The translations under genes were made by a program, and so were the position numbers. Below, piece after piece: positions 10,973-23,438 of a DNA stretch of 64,000 nucleotides. The first letter of the stretch is position 1; every line of letters starts with the position of its first letter. Source of the DNA: Annulohypoxylon bovei var. microspora (Eukaryota; Ascomycota; Sordariomycetes; Xylariales; Hypoxylaceae); contig MU405274.1 in NCBI GenBank assembly GCA_022836615.1, forward strand, positions 146,983-210,982. Direction: 5' to 3'. Below the pieces are notes generated by a model, which made no database searches, had not been told where the DNA came from, and saw only the letters and a list, made by a program, of their open reading frames with translations.

Positions 10973-12507
10973 ATGCGCTCGTTCGCTCTCGCGTCCGCTC
11001 TAGCGGCGGCGAGTATGGTCCAAGCAGGACCTACTCCTACGGAACCAGAGTTGCCGAAACGCGCTGACTCTCTCCCAACCGTGACCGCGTCTGGCAATGG
11101 TATGGCCTCAATTCTCCCCTTGTAGGTATTAGACAGAAGCTAATGGCAGATGGTAGCGTTCTGGGCCGGTTCTGACCGATTCTATATTCGAGGTATCGAC
11201 TACCAGCCTGGTGGTTCTTCCGCCAATAGCGACCCTCTTGTTGACACCGATACTTGCAAGCGAGACATCGCCAAATTCAAGGAACTCGGCGTCAACACGG
11301 TCCGTGTCTATTCTGTAGACAACTCTGCCGACCACAAAGATTGTATGCAGGCTTTGAATGATGCTGGCATCTACCTAGTTCTCGACGTCAACAACCCCCA
11401 GTATTCCATTAACCGAGACAAGCCGGCTCCGTCATACAACGACGTCTACCTCCAGAGCATCTTTGCCACCATTGACGAGTTCGCCAAGTACGATAACACG
11501 CTCGCTTTCTTCTCGGGCAATGAAGTTATCAACGACAAGCCCGAGTCTGTGAAGGCCGCCCCTTACGTCAAAGCTACCACTCGTGATATGCGACAGTATA
11601 TTGGCTCTCAGAAGTATCGCAAGATTCCTGTCGGCTACTCTGCCGCCGATGTGAGCCAGAATCGTATGCAGACTGCACAGTACTTCAACTGCGGTACTGA
11701 CGATGAGCGTAGCGACTTTTTCGCTTTTGTAAGTGTTTTCAATCGCCACCTAACAGCGTAGGAGCTAATGATTACGGTGTAGAACGATTATTCTTGGTGT
11801 GCTCCGTCCTCTTTCGAGCAGTCGGGCTGGGACCAGAAGGTTAAGAACTTTACTGGTTACGGGATACCCATCTTCTTGTCTGAGTGGGGCTGTATAACAA
11901 ACAGCCGTACCTTCGAGGAGTTGAGTGCGTTGATGAGCGATCAGATGTCCGGTGTTTACTCGGGCGGCTTGATGTACGAGTACAGCAGAGAAGGGAACGG
12001 GTACGGTATTGTCGAACTCTCCGGAAGTGATGCTACCGTCAAAGAGGAGTCCGAATTTGCGAGCTTCAAGTCAGCCTTGAGCAAATACCCGGCGCCTAGC
12101 GGAAATGGCGGGTTTACCTCAACGACTGCGTCGGCTGCCTGCCCGACCGTGGATGATACCTGGGATCTCGAGGAATGGGGTGCGAGCGCACTTCCCGCTA
12201 TCCCTGAAGGAGCTTCTAAGGTACGTAGATCGTTCTAGCTCACCTTGCTAGTTGCTAGCCTAGAGAACTAACAAACTTCCAGTTCATGACTTCGGGAGCT
12301 GGTTCTGGACCGGGTCTCAAAGGTGATGGTTCCCAAAACGCCGGAGGTACTTCGACCGGCACTGCTTCGCCTGGCTCCGGATCCGTGACGGCAACCGCGT
12401 CGGGAGAGAACGGCAGTGGTCGACCAGCTCCGCCAATGGACATGAGCATTTTCGCCGTTGCCAGCGTTGTTGGTGCCTTTACCCTCGTCGGTACTCTGTT
12501 ATTGTAG
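10973..12507 (+). CDS. gel1: GPI-anchored 1,3-beta-glucanosyltransferase (GH72, GEL1/GAS1 type)
   Basis: Four exons, 10973-11099, 11157-11728, 11783-12220 and 12283-12507, give 453 residues. GH72 enzymes cut and rejoin beta-1,3-glucan chains at the plasma membrane and elongate wall glucan. A signal peptide covers about residues 1-18, and a Lys-Arg at 29-30 (ELPKR|AD) may be a Kex2 site. The catalytic domain starts at GNAFWAGSDRFYIRGIDYQP. The acid/base Glu is E165 (FFSGNEVIND) and the nucleophile is E267 (IFLSEWGC). A Ser/Gly/Thr-rich stretch and a hydrophobic C terminus (SIFAVASVVGAFTLVGTLLL) form the GPI signal. There is no cysteine-rich X8/CBM43 module, placing it with the GEL1 rather than the GAS1/GEL4 subgroup. 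All phases agree and every donor and acceptor is canonical. Confidence 0.95.
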
Positions 12508-13271
12508 AGCGGTACCTAAATCGGCATTTTTTCTTTTGGGGAGGGAGAAATAAACCTTCCCAAATCGTTGGTACGGGTGCATGGGCGTTTTATTGGCTTG
12601 GCCACCAGGTCCACGTTGGTTTGGATCATCCTGGGGGAAACAGGCACCTAACCAAACTTCCCGGGATATAATTAGTTTTGGGTGCGGCACAGCAATCCCA
12701 ACGTACACGCATGACAGGTAGGGATTGTACAAAATCCTCACGGGCTTTCCAATGGAAAATGATATTATTCGGACACGGGGCAAGGACGGACGGACCGGAT
12801 CGGATGGATATTAGAGGTGTATTCTTGAGCTGGCCTTGCTAGAGGACGATTGAAATCACAAAAATTGGTGAAATATAACATAGTTTTGTTCTACTGAGTG
12901 GCTGTACAACTGTAATAACTATTGAAATAGAAGAACTCGGCCTTTATGACTATCTACATCAATGGCCTTGCTCTGTTTCGTATGGTGCTAAGAACCAGGG
13001 GGTTCGAATTAACCCTTTATAATATTGGTATATATTAAAACGATGTAAGTGGGTGGTGCGCTAGGTTGTTATTCTGTGCCGCACACTCGCCCTCACCCTC
13101 ACAGCCAACCATATGCAATGCTAGATGCTAGATATTATGTCCGCGGTGGGTATATGCACTGGATACCGAACATATAATCTCGGTGCGATTCCCTAGTGCG
13201 CTTTGTCCAATTACTCGTTCATTATTCTTTTTCTTCCTTCCTAGATCGACCTCGGTGCCGGGTAGGACCAA
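12508..13271. other. Convergent intergenic region
   Basis: Non-coding sequence between the 3' ends of the glucanosyltransferase and the methyltransferase. I see no gene. A T-arm-like GGGGGTTCGAA at about 12999 has no tRNA around it. Confidence 0.5.
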
Positions 13272-15011
13272 TTAGCTGGGCACCTGAGGCTTTCGCCCGT
13301 ACACGACTTGCACCTCTATATACGGCGACTTTCGCGTGTCGCGCAGCTCCTGGCGCACGCGGTGCAGGTACAGCGTTACTTGCTCGCGAGACCAGCCCAG
13401 GCCGTTGGTGAAGAGATATAAAACGAAACCTGCGAGGGGGAGAGATTATGGCGCTTCGTTAGTCTCGGGTACAGGTAGGCGGTGCACATAGAAATAGGTA
13501 GGGGGATGGGGGTAGGGGGATGGGGGTAGGGGGAATACGTACCCTCCATGCCTTCTTCCATCGCGGACCTCGCGTACAGGCCGACCTCTCTCAGGTGGGG
13601 GTCGGTGGAGAAGGGGGTGAGGGGGCACTTGTAGCTGCGCATGACGATGTCGGAGAAGCCGGCGCGGCGGAAGGCCTTGAGGACGGTGCCGTCCTCGACC
13701 ATGCTCATGGGGCGGGGGCCCTCGTAGCTGCGGGAGCCGTACTTGCGGGCGGCCTCGATGAAGAGGGGGGCCCACTCGGAGAGGGCGGAGCCGTCGCCCT
13801 CGAGGATGGAGCCGTCGTCGCTGCGGACGTAGGTCGAGGGCTCGACGGACTCGGCCCAGCCGCCGGGGCGCAGCGCCCGGAACGCCTCCGCGTACAGCCC
13901 GTCCCAGTCCCGGATCGCCCCGAACAGGTACCGCACGTGCACGAAGTCGAAGGAGCGCGGCGCGTACGTCCACGGCGCCGCCGTGCAGTCGTCGATCTCG
14001 AAGCGTAGGTTCACCGGCACCCAGTACGGCTGCGTCGGCGAGATGTCCGTCCCGATCACCTCGCACTCCTGGAACGCGTCGGCGAAGTCTCTGCCACGGG
14101 GTGTTAGAGAAGGGGGGGATTGATGGTAGGTAGGTAGGTAGGTTGGGGGAAGGGGCTGCTGGGTGGGTGGGGATTCACATTGTCCAAAGTCCTGGGGGTT
14201 AGATTTATCGTTAGTGCTACGCTGGGATAATGGGGTGGGTGGGCGAGACGGGGAGAGACGGGATTGGGGGTAGGGTAGATAGATATAAAGTTCGGCGTGC
14301 TTTACCTGTTCCGCATCCGACGTCGAGGACCCTCCTCGGGCTGTCGCCGATGGGGGCGAGGAATAGTTTGTCGCCCATCATGAGCGTCAGCGTGTGGTGG
14401 CTGACCAGGCACAACGGAGAGTAAGCTTCGGAATTTTCGTCGGTGAGGGGAGGGAACACTTACGAAAGGTCCATGGAATTGGCTTGTATCTCATCGTTGG
14501 GTCCCCTATAGAAGTTGAGCGCCGGCAGGGCGGAATGTCAGTTTGCCGTCACGGTAATTATATGTGAATGGGGGGATAGTACCAGTAGTCTGTGTTGCCT
14601 CTCTGGCTGTGAAATCTCCGTCCATGGATCGTGCGATACTCGAGAATGCTGGCCGACAACGAGGCCGTCGAACTCATGCTATTTTGCTCGAACCGTGAGT
14701 AACAAAGCCTTCAACTTCGGATTCTGAGTTCTTTACTCACGCATCATCGCCCAGCGCCGAATCTAATTCATAGAATTCGGCGTCAATATCCGGCTAGAAT
14801 GTACATGTTAGATCTGACGATGAAACACCAAAGCTTTGAAGGAGTTCGGACTATGACGGCATCGTACCTGTGCTTCAAGCCATCGTGTAACAGCGGCACT
14901 ATCCGTGGGGCTGGATAACGCCGGGCCGACTGCTACTCGGACGGAGTCGGCTGTAGGGGTTTTCTCCGCGGCCGGCTCGTCCGCCGTGGCTGACGGGCGT
15001 TGGGCGGCCAT
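13272..15011 (-). CDS. LaeA-like SAM-dependent methyltransferase
   Basis: I reconstruct eight minus-strand exons: 14868-15011, 14741-14793, 14583-14678, 14464-14505, 14306-14400, 14179-14191, 13543-14090 and 13272-13429, giving about 382 residues with every junction in phase. The N-terminal region ends in SSTASLSASILEYRTIHGRR and FHSQRGNTDYWGPNDE, the hallmark of fungal LaeA-like enzymes. SAM motif I is RRVLDVGCGTG, then DFADAFQECEVIGTDISPTQ, FEIDDC and LRPGGWAE. The C terminus ends in VQVVYGRKPQVPS. The family uses a class I Rossmann fold; some members regulate secondary metabolism and others methylate metabolites, and sequence alone does not tell which. No metabolite synthase lies nearby. 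Notable are a 13-nt exon, very GC-rich exon 7, and G-rich (plus-strand) introns 5-7. Confidence 0.85.
13500..13534. repeat. G-run tandem repeat (GGGGGATGGGGGTAG) in an intron
   Basis: Repeated runs of five Gs separated by AT or TA lie on the plus strand inside the last intron (13430-13542) of the methyltransferase gene. The transcript carries the C-rich complement. The pattern could form a quadruplex on the plus-strand DNA. Confidence 0.6.
14125..14147. repeat. (GGTA)n microsatellite in methyltransferase intron 6
   Basis: Four to five GGTA units followed by GGTTGGGGG lie within the intron 14091-14178. The same word recurs in many intergenic sites of the window. Confidence 0.65.
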
Positions 15012-17598
15012 GCCTGGTGACTAAACCAGCCAAGACACGAATTCGCCGACCTAAGTAGAACGGGGACGGGGAATTACGACGGATGTGGGGTAGCAGCGGA
15101 AAAGATGACCCTGGGGAAGTTTTTTTTTCTTTTTTAACCAGTCTAGTCTAATCGAACGGAAGGAAGAAGAATTAGCGTAGGTGGGTGATGCAAAGGCGAT
15201 CCTTAAGGCTAAGGGGGCAAAGACGGCAGTTCAAAGAGGAGAGATCGCGTCGCTTCCCTTCTCCTCGCCCAACGAGGATTCCGCTGTCCTAAGTAGGTCA
15301 GCTGCCCGTTGTATGTTGACAAATAATGATGAAGACCCCCCCCCTTTCTAGGATGTTTCTCTTTCGGGAATCTATAGGTAGGGATGTCTGGGATGGGGTA
15401 GGTTGGTAGGTATGAAAAGAGACGCGGGAAGATGGACACTTCTGCACTCGCCGTCACTCGGCCTGCTTGGTTTTGGTTTTAGAAGATATGTAGAAGGACA
15501 GAACGAAGAGGACGATCGACAGTTCACAAGCATCGGAGATTCGAGTCCTCGTCCGCGCAGTGTCGGTAACATATCGTAGACTTGAGACGTGGTCTGCTCT
15601 CAACCAATCCGGGATCCTCTCCCGCCCCATGTCGCCGATCACTACTCTGGAGAGAGTATTTATCTCGAGCACACTATGTTGGTTCAAGGGTCTGCCGGCT
15701 TACCTAACGCAACTGGCAGCCCATGTTTCCAATTTTTCCATGCCTTAGGGTATCATCGAGAAGGCAGAAAACGGTCTTCGATGGAATTTCCCGAAGGGCT
15801 ATCGACTCTTGAGGCTAGAAGAGCTGCCCGCCGTCACTGGCATCACGAGAAAACGCGGGCAGGGTGCTGCTACGTAGGCCGGGGTGCGAACTCGGCAACG
15901 CAACTCTTCATAAAAAGATCCCGGCAAGGTATCCCTGTTAGCCACGCTTTTGCATGTGGTCCTTGATCAAAGAACGGTTCGTGATTTCGGCCAATTTCGA
16001 GCTGCCCGCCTCTAGATTCGAGCGGAAAGCAGAGAACTTGGCAGCTTAGAAAGATTTAAGGCTAGCGATATAGTCAATCAGGCATAGTGTATCTTCTGCC
16101 CCCCTGCCGCCTCCACCGAAAATCATATCAGTGCTTGCATATATACATACCTATCCTAGCAGCCTAGCTGTTGGTTTGATACGCAAATCCATGCATATGT
16201 AAAATGCATGCATGCAATGTGACAATGCCTTTTAACGCATGGTTTCGATATTTATAAGTCTGTCCCTCACCTCGGAAATTTCTGTCTGACGCAAAGCACA
16301 GTTAGTTAACCTAGGTCATGCCATATCTTCCCCTTCGATTTGATCATATTGGTCGCCTTAGGTCTCAGACAGAGCTATATATGAAGAGATATTAAACGTA
16401 CGTAGCAGCGGTGTCGTGCAAGAGAGGTCACGGGGTTGCACTGCATACTCGTGAAGGACGTGATGGTTGGACGGCCGTGTTTTAAATGTCGCCTTACCCG
16501 TTCTTTTCTTTCGTCTATCACTGCTTGCATGTCCACACTAAGTCATACCTCAACCCACGAGCGAGTTCCTTCGGTCCGATATCAGTGATTCGTGGGTTGC
16601 CGGTGCAGCAGAAACGTATAGCAAGATACTCGTAGTGGGACGAGGAGCGTCTACATGAGAACGCCACCTCATCTGTCGCCTTGCTATGGAACATCATCGT
16701 AACAGTATCTTGGCTATTTAGAGTGGGTGCTATGACTGCGGGTAGATCCGCGCGCAAACAAGATGGAGGAGCGTGGGATCATGGGATCATATACCCGATG
16801 TCCTTTTGTTATTCCGAGAATATTGGAAAACAGAGTTGAGTTATTTAATCATGTTAATCGTGGTATAGGTAACTATTTGTTCTTGACGCAATAGACGAGA
16901 CTTATGGCGAGTTATAGGACAATGTTCACACCAGATACTCGATGACTAATCCTATAAACAAGTAAATACCTAGGTAGGTATTATAGGCAAAAGCATAGCA
17001 TCATAATCCCCTTAATACCTATATTATATCATAATTGTAACATATAAATACAAGAATAATTATTATTTACTAGGTACATAAGCAGGTATCTAACATAAAT
17101 TAATTTCCCTATACGCGTAAACCACTTGTTAAGTTTCCTATATTATGGATGCCGCTTGACTCAGGGTTTACAACAAAATAGCATATTTACCTACGAGACT
17201 GTTATTCAATAAAAATATATTCTCCAGATTATTAAAAATGGGCTGGTGTTTGTAGCTAAATAGAAAGTGACGTAAGTGAATCGCTGAATCCTAGGCTATA
17301 GAAGTTTATATTCACATGGGCAGTGGGTTTGTTTTATGACACCTACCTATAATAAGAAAAAGTTTTCTGTTATAACTTTGAGTCAGGGCTTTGTAATTGG
17401 TTGTATCATACCATGCCAGTCCTCTTTAAATACCCAGGTACCAGGTCAGTATCCATACCTCATAAGGACCTTCTTAATAAGTAAGGTAGTTAGCTAGCTA
17501 CCTAGGTACGTATACCAAAGAAGTAAGATATTCAAGCTCTATCACACCGCTGCTCGCGCTCCTAATCCCGCAGGGCGAACTAAACCCTTGTCCACCCA
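15012..17598. other. Long gene-free region, AT-rich in its last 800 bp
   Basis: About 2.6 kb without a supported gene. A poly-T tract lies near 15120. From about 16800 to 17520 the sequence is strongly AT-rich, with TACCTAGGTAGGTATTA at 16967 and CTACCTAGGTACG at 17498. It could be a decayed, RIP-like block, but no transposon is recognisable. Confidence 0.45.
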
Positions 17599-18971
17599 TC
17601 ACGCCGTCCCCGCAGCCGCCTCGGCAGCAGCCAAAGCCTCCCTCCGGCTGCTGCTCTGGGGGTCGAAGTACGGCCTCTCGCCCAGGCTCACGGCGCGGGA
17701 CCCCGAGCGCTCGCCCAGGCCCTGGTGGAGGTAGTCCGGGGTGGCGGCGTGGTAGACGCTGCGGTTGTCCCAGACGGCCAGGTCGTTGGCGTGCTGCCAC
17801 CGCAGGCGCGCCTGCAGGTCGTGGTTCTCGACGATGAGCTGCGTGAACCAGTCCAGGAACGCCCGCGACTCCGCCTCCGACAGCCCGTGGATTCTCTTGA
17901 CGTGGTGGCCCACGGCGAACACGCTCTTCCAGCCCGTGACCGGGTTCGTGCGCACCACCGGGTGGACCGCTTCTAGCACTTCGCCGACGTTCTCGGGGGC
18001 GCCGCGCTCGGCCGAGTAGATCTTGAAGTTGTTGCGGTCGGCCGTCTCGTTGAAGGCTGGCTGTGCGTAGTACGCTGTTAGCGTGTCAAGGAAGCCGCGT
18101 AGTGGCTTCGAGATGCGGTCGTAGAGCTCGTAGCCCGAGGCCCAAAGTGTGTCTTCTCAGCGTGTCAGCTCAGTTCATTTTAGTTCAACACTTTTTTCTT
18201 TCTCTCTGCCCGAAAACGGGACTGCTATTACTACGTACCTCCTCCGGTCTTAGGGAGCTGCGTGAGTCGTAACAGAGCATAGTCGCTCGGGACGGGCTCG
18301 AAGGTAATATCAGAATGCCATTGGTTCTTTTGCGACTGCTTCGTCTCGGACCATACGACGTTCTTGGCGTAGAGCCTCTTGGCCTGCTGTGATGAGATGG
18401 TGCTGATCTCGTCGTCTTTGTCGCCGTCCTCACGCCCGGAGTTGATGACAGGGTGGATGTGTAGCTTCGAGGTGGCCGGCTTGCCGGATAGCTCGCCGAG
18501 TCTTTGGACCAACTCCTTTTGTAGGTCGTTGTTGATGTTGTCCTGTTTGCGGAAGAAGACTACGCCTCGTTGGGATACTAAAGACCTATTAGTCCGGATC
18601 GTTCTCTTGGTTAGAATTAGATGAACCAAGAGTTTATCTTGTTTCGTACCTGTGATGGCCAGATCACGGATGAGCTCGTCCGAGTTCGGGGCACGTAGCC
18701 ATTCAGCTAAGTCTACGTCTATGAATTCTCTTCCAATCACTGGTGTGACGTCGAATTGTTTGAACTGATCTAGAGCACCGCTTAACTTTAGGGGTTCCTT
18801 GTGGCCTGTTTCAAGTTTCGGAAGTTCATCCTCTAAATCCGTGGCACCGACTGCACCACTATCCACCTTCTGGTTCTCCTGAATAGTTTCTTTCTTAGTG
18901 CCAGGGATAGTTTTCTGCTTGATATCCTCGACAATTGGAACAACAATAGTCTCAGTCGCTGATGGTGCCAT
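17599..18971 (-). CDS. TauD/TfdA-family 2-oxoglutarate-dependent dioxygenase
   Basis: Exons 18650-18971, 18239-18577 and 17599-18152 give 404 residues. This Fe(II)/2-oxoglutarate family oxidises substrates such as taurine and other sulfonates to release sulfite; the actual substrate here is unknown. Iron ligands are visible as H195-x-D197 (NQWHSDITFEP) and H355 (VWDNRSVYHAATPDY). The 2-oxoglutarate-binding arginine lies in the RSGSRAVSLGERPY segment (R369 or R373). The stretch GGDTLWASGYELYDRIS is typical of fungal members. The first about 60 residues are a variable extension without an obvious signal peptide, suggesting a cytosolic enzyme. The first intron (18578-18649, 72 nt) is a multiple of three without a stop; removing it restores DLAIT-VSQRGVVFFR, so it is a genuine intron that can be read through. 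Confidence 0.9.
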
Positions 18972-20877
18972 TTTGCAAGATTTACTGTGATAAGAAGTAA
19001 ATACAGATTTAGTAGAAATTCATGAGATTCAATGAGGAATGATACTCTTCGTTAAAGACCGCCCAATCCGTTTGACCCCAGGTTTTTTATATGTCTCTAG
19101 ATCTGGCATGGAGAAGGTAGCTATCTGCCGAGTCCGGACAGTTGGTAAATTGCGTGAGCTCAGCTATTCTAACGTCATACGCTCAAAATCCATCTCTTTG
19201 GGTGAAGTTTGCTCTTTGTGCAGATTTAAGGTTGGATCACGTCTTTAAATCTGATAAGCATCTCGCATACGGGATGATATCGCGATGTCGTGACTGGAGC
19301 GTCGCGTCTCCAAGTCACGATTGTGGGGATTGTGACATACAAAACCAGGTTGACGTGCTCGACTAGGTATGCGATCGCCTCAACAAACCAAGGCTCTCGG
19401 AGAACGATAACCGAGACGTCAAAATCCCCGCAATCCTCTTGTAGACTTATGTCGGTTGTAGGTTATCGCGGTATCAACCGGTAAAAGCTAACAAATGAGC
19501 CTGCTATGATCCTCTGGGGGCTCACATGTTAGTCTAAGCTTCTTTGACAACAAGGTATTTTGAGGAAGAAACATGTGGGTAAGGCTGTATGTTGCATTGA
19601 AGAGAAAAGGGCTCTGTAGGAGCTTTCCACCCTGAAGATCTTAAATACCCCTTACGGTGCTAATCGCATCTTCTAATTTTGTACCTTCCATCTGAGGATT
19701 ATTCAAAGTCTAACCTATGGCTAGTAGAATACTAGAGCTTCGGAAAGATAAAGTTGAAATTGTTCCCAGAATGTGCGAGACTTGGTCCTGGAAATCGCTT
19801 GGCCTTTTAAGACCTTCAAGTAGTGCCTTTCGATGTATTAATGTCGCGAATGAGTCAAGTCTCTCAAAATGTAGAGCTAGTTTTGGTAATATATCATTCA
19901 AATCGTCTTCGAAGCTGCTCAAACTAAAGCACAGCATGGCCAAGACGCTGTCTGTAATGCATTAGCGTATATATCTATCTAGGTCGACATTTCTTATGAA
20001 TGGAATGACTTGACCTAATAGGTAGTTTCTACTTCGCTTTGCTCCTTGAAGGAATGCAATTATGTCGATGTAAGTAGTAGCTAGTGCACTCTTTAAAGCT
20101 TCTGAATATCTGAAGAGTTGCTCATATCCATGATACTTCGTAAGCTAGCTTCCGAGCTGCCCGAGTACCGCAAATTCAGACAATGTTATGTTTCATTCAT
20201 TCATTCGTGATTGCCTGCTAGCTACTAATCGACATCGAACAGGACTCTCGAAATACCGATGAGAGCTACTACACATTGCCTGCCTGCAGGTTCCGATATC
20301 TCCATCACGTACGCAAAGCGGGCGAGTTTTCCCATTAGACCTCCGACAAGACCAACGTCGAAAACCCCTCACGCGCATTATCGCGCCCTCTCTGTCGTGG
20401 TCTCGCAAATCCTCGCCTTCGTCCTTCGGGGTATAACAAACTCCATTCGGGTTCCCTTACGTTTCATTCAATTAACTCCAACGCAGATGCTTTCCCTGGT
20501 TCCGTATACATTCCTTTTTTTTTTTTCGCGTCAAAATGCCATCCTATCAGCTGATCAGCTGTCATCCTTGCCGAACTTTTCCGTGTCCGGCGCAAAAGAA
20601 TAGGGTTCGTGAGTTTCCAGTATGTCTAAAAAGGGCCTTGGGCGTCTGGCATCGCCCGGAAGAGAACTAAAATTAATGGGACAAATTCGTGCTGAAAAGA
20701 ACTGAAAAGCGAAATTAAAGCCTGAGCCGTCCTGGCTAAACTCTGGAACCCATTTTTCCATCAACACTACCGAAGCCGTCTTTGGCATCTTCGAAAATCT
20801 CATATTGAACGAGGAATGGGGGAATGATCCTCCGTCGACGAGCTCGGGGAGTAAGATATGTCTTTGGGAGGATGGTT
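18972..20877. other. Intergenic region with a possible gene relic
   Basis: About 1.9 kb without a supported gene. On the minus strand at 19710-19937 a short frame (MLCFSLSSFEDDLNDILPKL...) resembles helical N-terminal segments of fungal STAND-type proteins, but it has no start context, partner exons or neighbouring domain. Confidence 0.4.
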
Positions 20878-23438
20878 CTAATCAGCCTCGGCCAACTGCA
20901 TGATCAACTTGGCTGCCATGTCGAGGAAAGGAAAGGGGCTCATAACAAGCTTCTCCTCCAGAAGAGTTCCGTCGAGCCTTTCATAGCCAGTGCACTTGAA
21001 GTCTACAAGATAGACTTTGTCCTTAGGGTCCATCTCATATATCTGGATGTCCATTCGCATCCAGACGAAGTCTTGCTTGCGCTTGTCCATGACGGAATAG
21101 ACAAAAGTATTGTCATCGGAAGCAGCTTCAGCGGTAACACTGCCAGAAGAAATCGAAGATCTTCGAATATCTAAGAGTTGGTTAGGATATGAACTCACGG
21201 GCTTTAAATTGACCGGCTTACCATCTTTCTTCCAGCGGCACACTATATGCCAAGGATCGGCAGGCAGCCTATAGTACTTGATAGGGTCAAACGTCTCGAA
21301 ATCGATTTCATCAGTCGACATGCCCTCGTACGGATTGCTCTCTTCTTCGTTAGGTGTCTTGGTATATGGATCCCTAGAACGATCAGCATCTCCGAATAAA
21401 GTATACCCTTTATTACTTGTAATACTTACGCAGGATCCGGGCCATGCACTTTCTCATAATCTTCGTCCACGACCCAAGTAGCACCAAGCTTGGATAGAGA
21501 CTTGTAGATGCATAGCAACGCCTCAAATGGGGCGTTTCGGGACCTTATACCAAATTGCCAACGGACCTGCTTGGTCCTCTTGGGAGCAACCGGGGTCATA
21601 CTCTGCGGGTGAAATTGACTATCATCGAGCCTCATGGCACTCTTGGAGTGAGGCTTAAGGCGACGAGCCGCTTCCTGCTGCTCAGCAGGCGTTCTAGGCT
21701 GCAGAGGAACATCGGGCACCGGCTGAGCATCTAACGGCTCTTCGACGCCGGCGTTCTGACGCTCAAGATACTTCTTGTGGAGTGAAGGCAGACTTGTCGG
21801 TAGAATTCCAACATGGCTCACGTATCCGCGAGGAGAAGAGCTGGTGATTGTCGAAGTAGTAGAGCGGGCCGAATCGGCGAGCGGGCTGGCTTGAGATTCA
21901 CTTGGATAATCAAATTCTCGCTTGGTGTCTAATGCTGTGTTACCTAGGACTTCCGAGACACTACGCATCTGATCTTCGGGGTCCATATTTGGGGGAGAGG
22001 TTGCGAAGTAGGGGTTATCGGCACCCGTTCCGTAAGCAGCTACAGTGTGTCAGTGATACTCCGAACTCCTTGGGACGGAATCGTAGACTTAGAAACACTT
22101 GAGAGAAGGGTAGTAGACTTACGATTTACTTGCATGAGCTTATTCTCACGGACGATCATGTATGCATCCTTAATAGCAGACGGTTCATCAGCTTCAAGGG
22201 CTTCCTGGACGTCGCGTTTGCCGTAACCCATTGTTTTACTAATCTTCTCGGTAACTTCGTTGTGGAGTTTCTCTTGGACCTTAGGGGGAGCGTGTGGCGC
22301 GATATCGCTTGGTCTGATAGCCCTATTGGGATCCACGCCGGTGTTGAGGAATTCCTCGACGGGAGGGGCGAGGTAAGGAGGCAGCTCCTTCAAGAACCAA
22401 GGGTCTACTCTAATCTCATCGATGATGATACGCTGCACAGGATTAGTCTGCAGCATTTTGCGAATGAGACTCGCCGCATCAGATGGGACCCAGTGAGGGA
22501 CAGTAAAGACACCTCGCTGGATTTTCGAAAATAGACTAGGGATGTGGTCGTCGTCAAAAGGGAGCCTGCCGACTAGCAGGACGTATAATATGACGCCGCA
22601 ACTCCACACGTCAACTTCTGGCCCTGCATACAGCTTCCCGCTGATGACCTCTGGTGCCGCATAGTTAGGGCTACCGCAACTAGTTTTGAGGAAATTTCCA
22701 TCCGTCATGATATTGCTCAGACCAAAATCAGCAATCTTCACGTTGAGATTGTCGTCGAGCAAAAGGTTCTCGGGTTTCAGATCTCGATGTACCACCTTGT
22801 GTCTGTGGCAGTACTCAACAGCGCATATCATCTGCTGGAAGAATTTGCGAGCCTGATCTTCGGGCAGTCGGCCGTGCTTAACAATATAATCGAACAACTC
22901 CCCACCGGCATATTCCAAGACCATGATAATCTCGGCTGGAGTCTTAATCACAGTGTAGCTACCAGGCATCAGTTAGCGAACTCATGGTCTTTAAAATTGG
23001 CGATATCCGTATTTCGACGGGCCGCAAAACTTACAGCTTGATGATATGGGGATGTCGGAGGAGCTGCAGATATTCAATCTCTCGTTCAACGCGGCCTACC
23101 ATATCTCTACTGATCAACTTCTTACGCGCGATAATCTTGAGAGCGACCTTTTGGCCGGTAGACCTGTGCACCGCCAGTTTGACCTTTCCGAAGGAACCTT
23201 CGCCCAAGGTTCTGATTATATTGTAAGCGCCGATTCGCTGATCGATTTTGGACTTCTCTCGGTTCTGCGATGCCTGCTCGGCAAGCATACTAGCAGCTCG
23301 AGCTCTACCGTTCGAGCCTTCGGCCGTGGGGCGAGTGACGTTGATTTCGGGTACTCGAGCGCCATTATTCTGTTTTCGGATTATGGAGGGAGATAGGGAC
23401 ATGGAAAGTTCTTCTTCGTCAAACGCTCGGGAAGTCAT
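20878..23438 (-). CDS. snf1: SNF1/AMPK catalytic alpha subunit, Ser/Thr protein kinase
   Basis: Five exons, 23035-23438, 22123-22958, 21430-22039, 21222-21373 and 20878-21170, give about 764 residues. SNF1 is the energy-stress kinase that relieves carbon catabolite repression, working with beta and gamma subunits. The kinase domain starts near residue 70: IRTLGEGSFGKVKLAV, catalytic K101 (VALKIIARKK), HRD aspartate D194, DFG aspartate D212 and activation-loop T227 in LKTSCGSPNYAAPE, the SNF1-specific loop. A UBA-like autoinhibitory segment follows (KISKTMGYGKRDVQEALEAD). The C-terminal regulatory domain contains WQFGIRSRNAPFEALLCIYK and WVVDEDYEKVHGPDP and ends in MAAKLIMQLAEAD. Intron 4 (21171-21221, 51 nt) has a CTAAC branch site, length 3n and no stop, so retention would add 17 residues. 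The fungal SNF1 N terminus is usually longer in His or Gln; here it is about 70 mixed residues. Confidence 0.95.

Noticed and set aside
12990..13020. T-arm-like sequence GGGGGTTCGAA (also near 15537 and 25585)
   Set aside because: No matching acceptor stem, D arm or anticodon arm could be placed at the right distance, so no tRNA is called.
16800..17520. AT-rich block as a RIP-mutated transposon
   Set aside because: No terminal repeats, target-site duplication or transposase or reverse-transcriptase remnant is visible.
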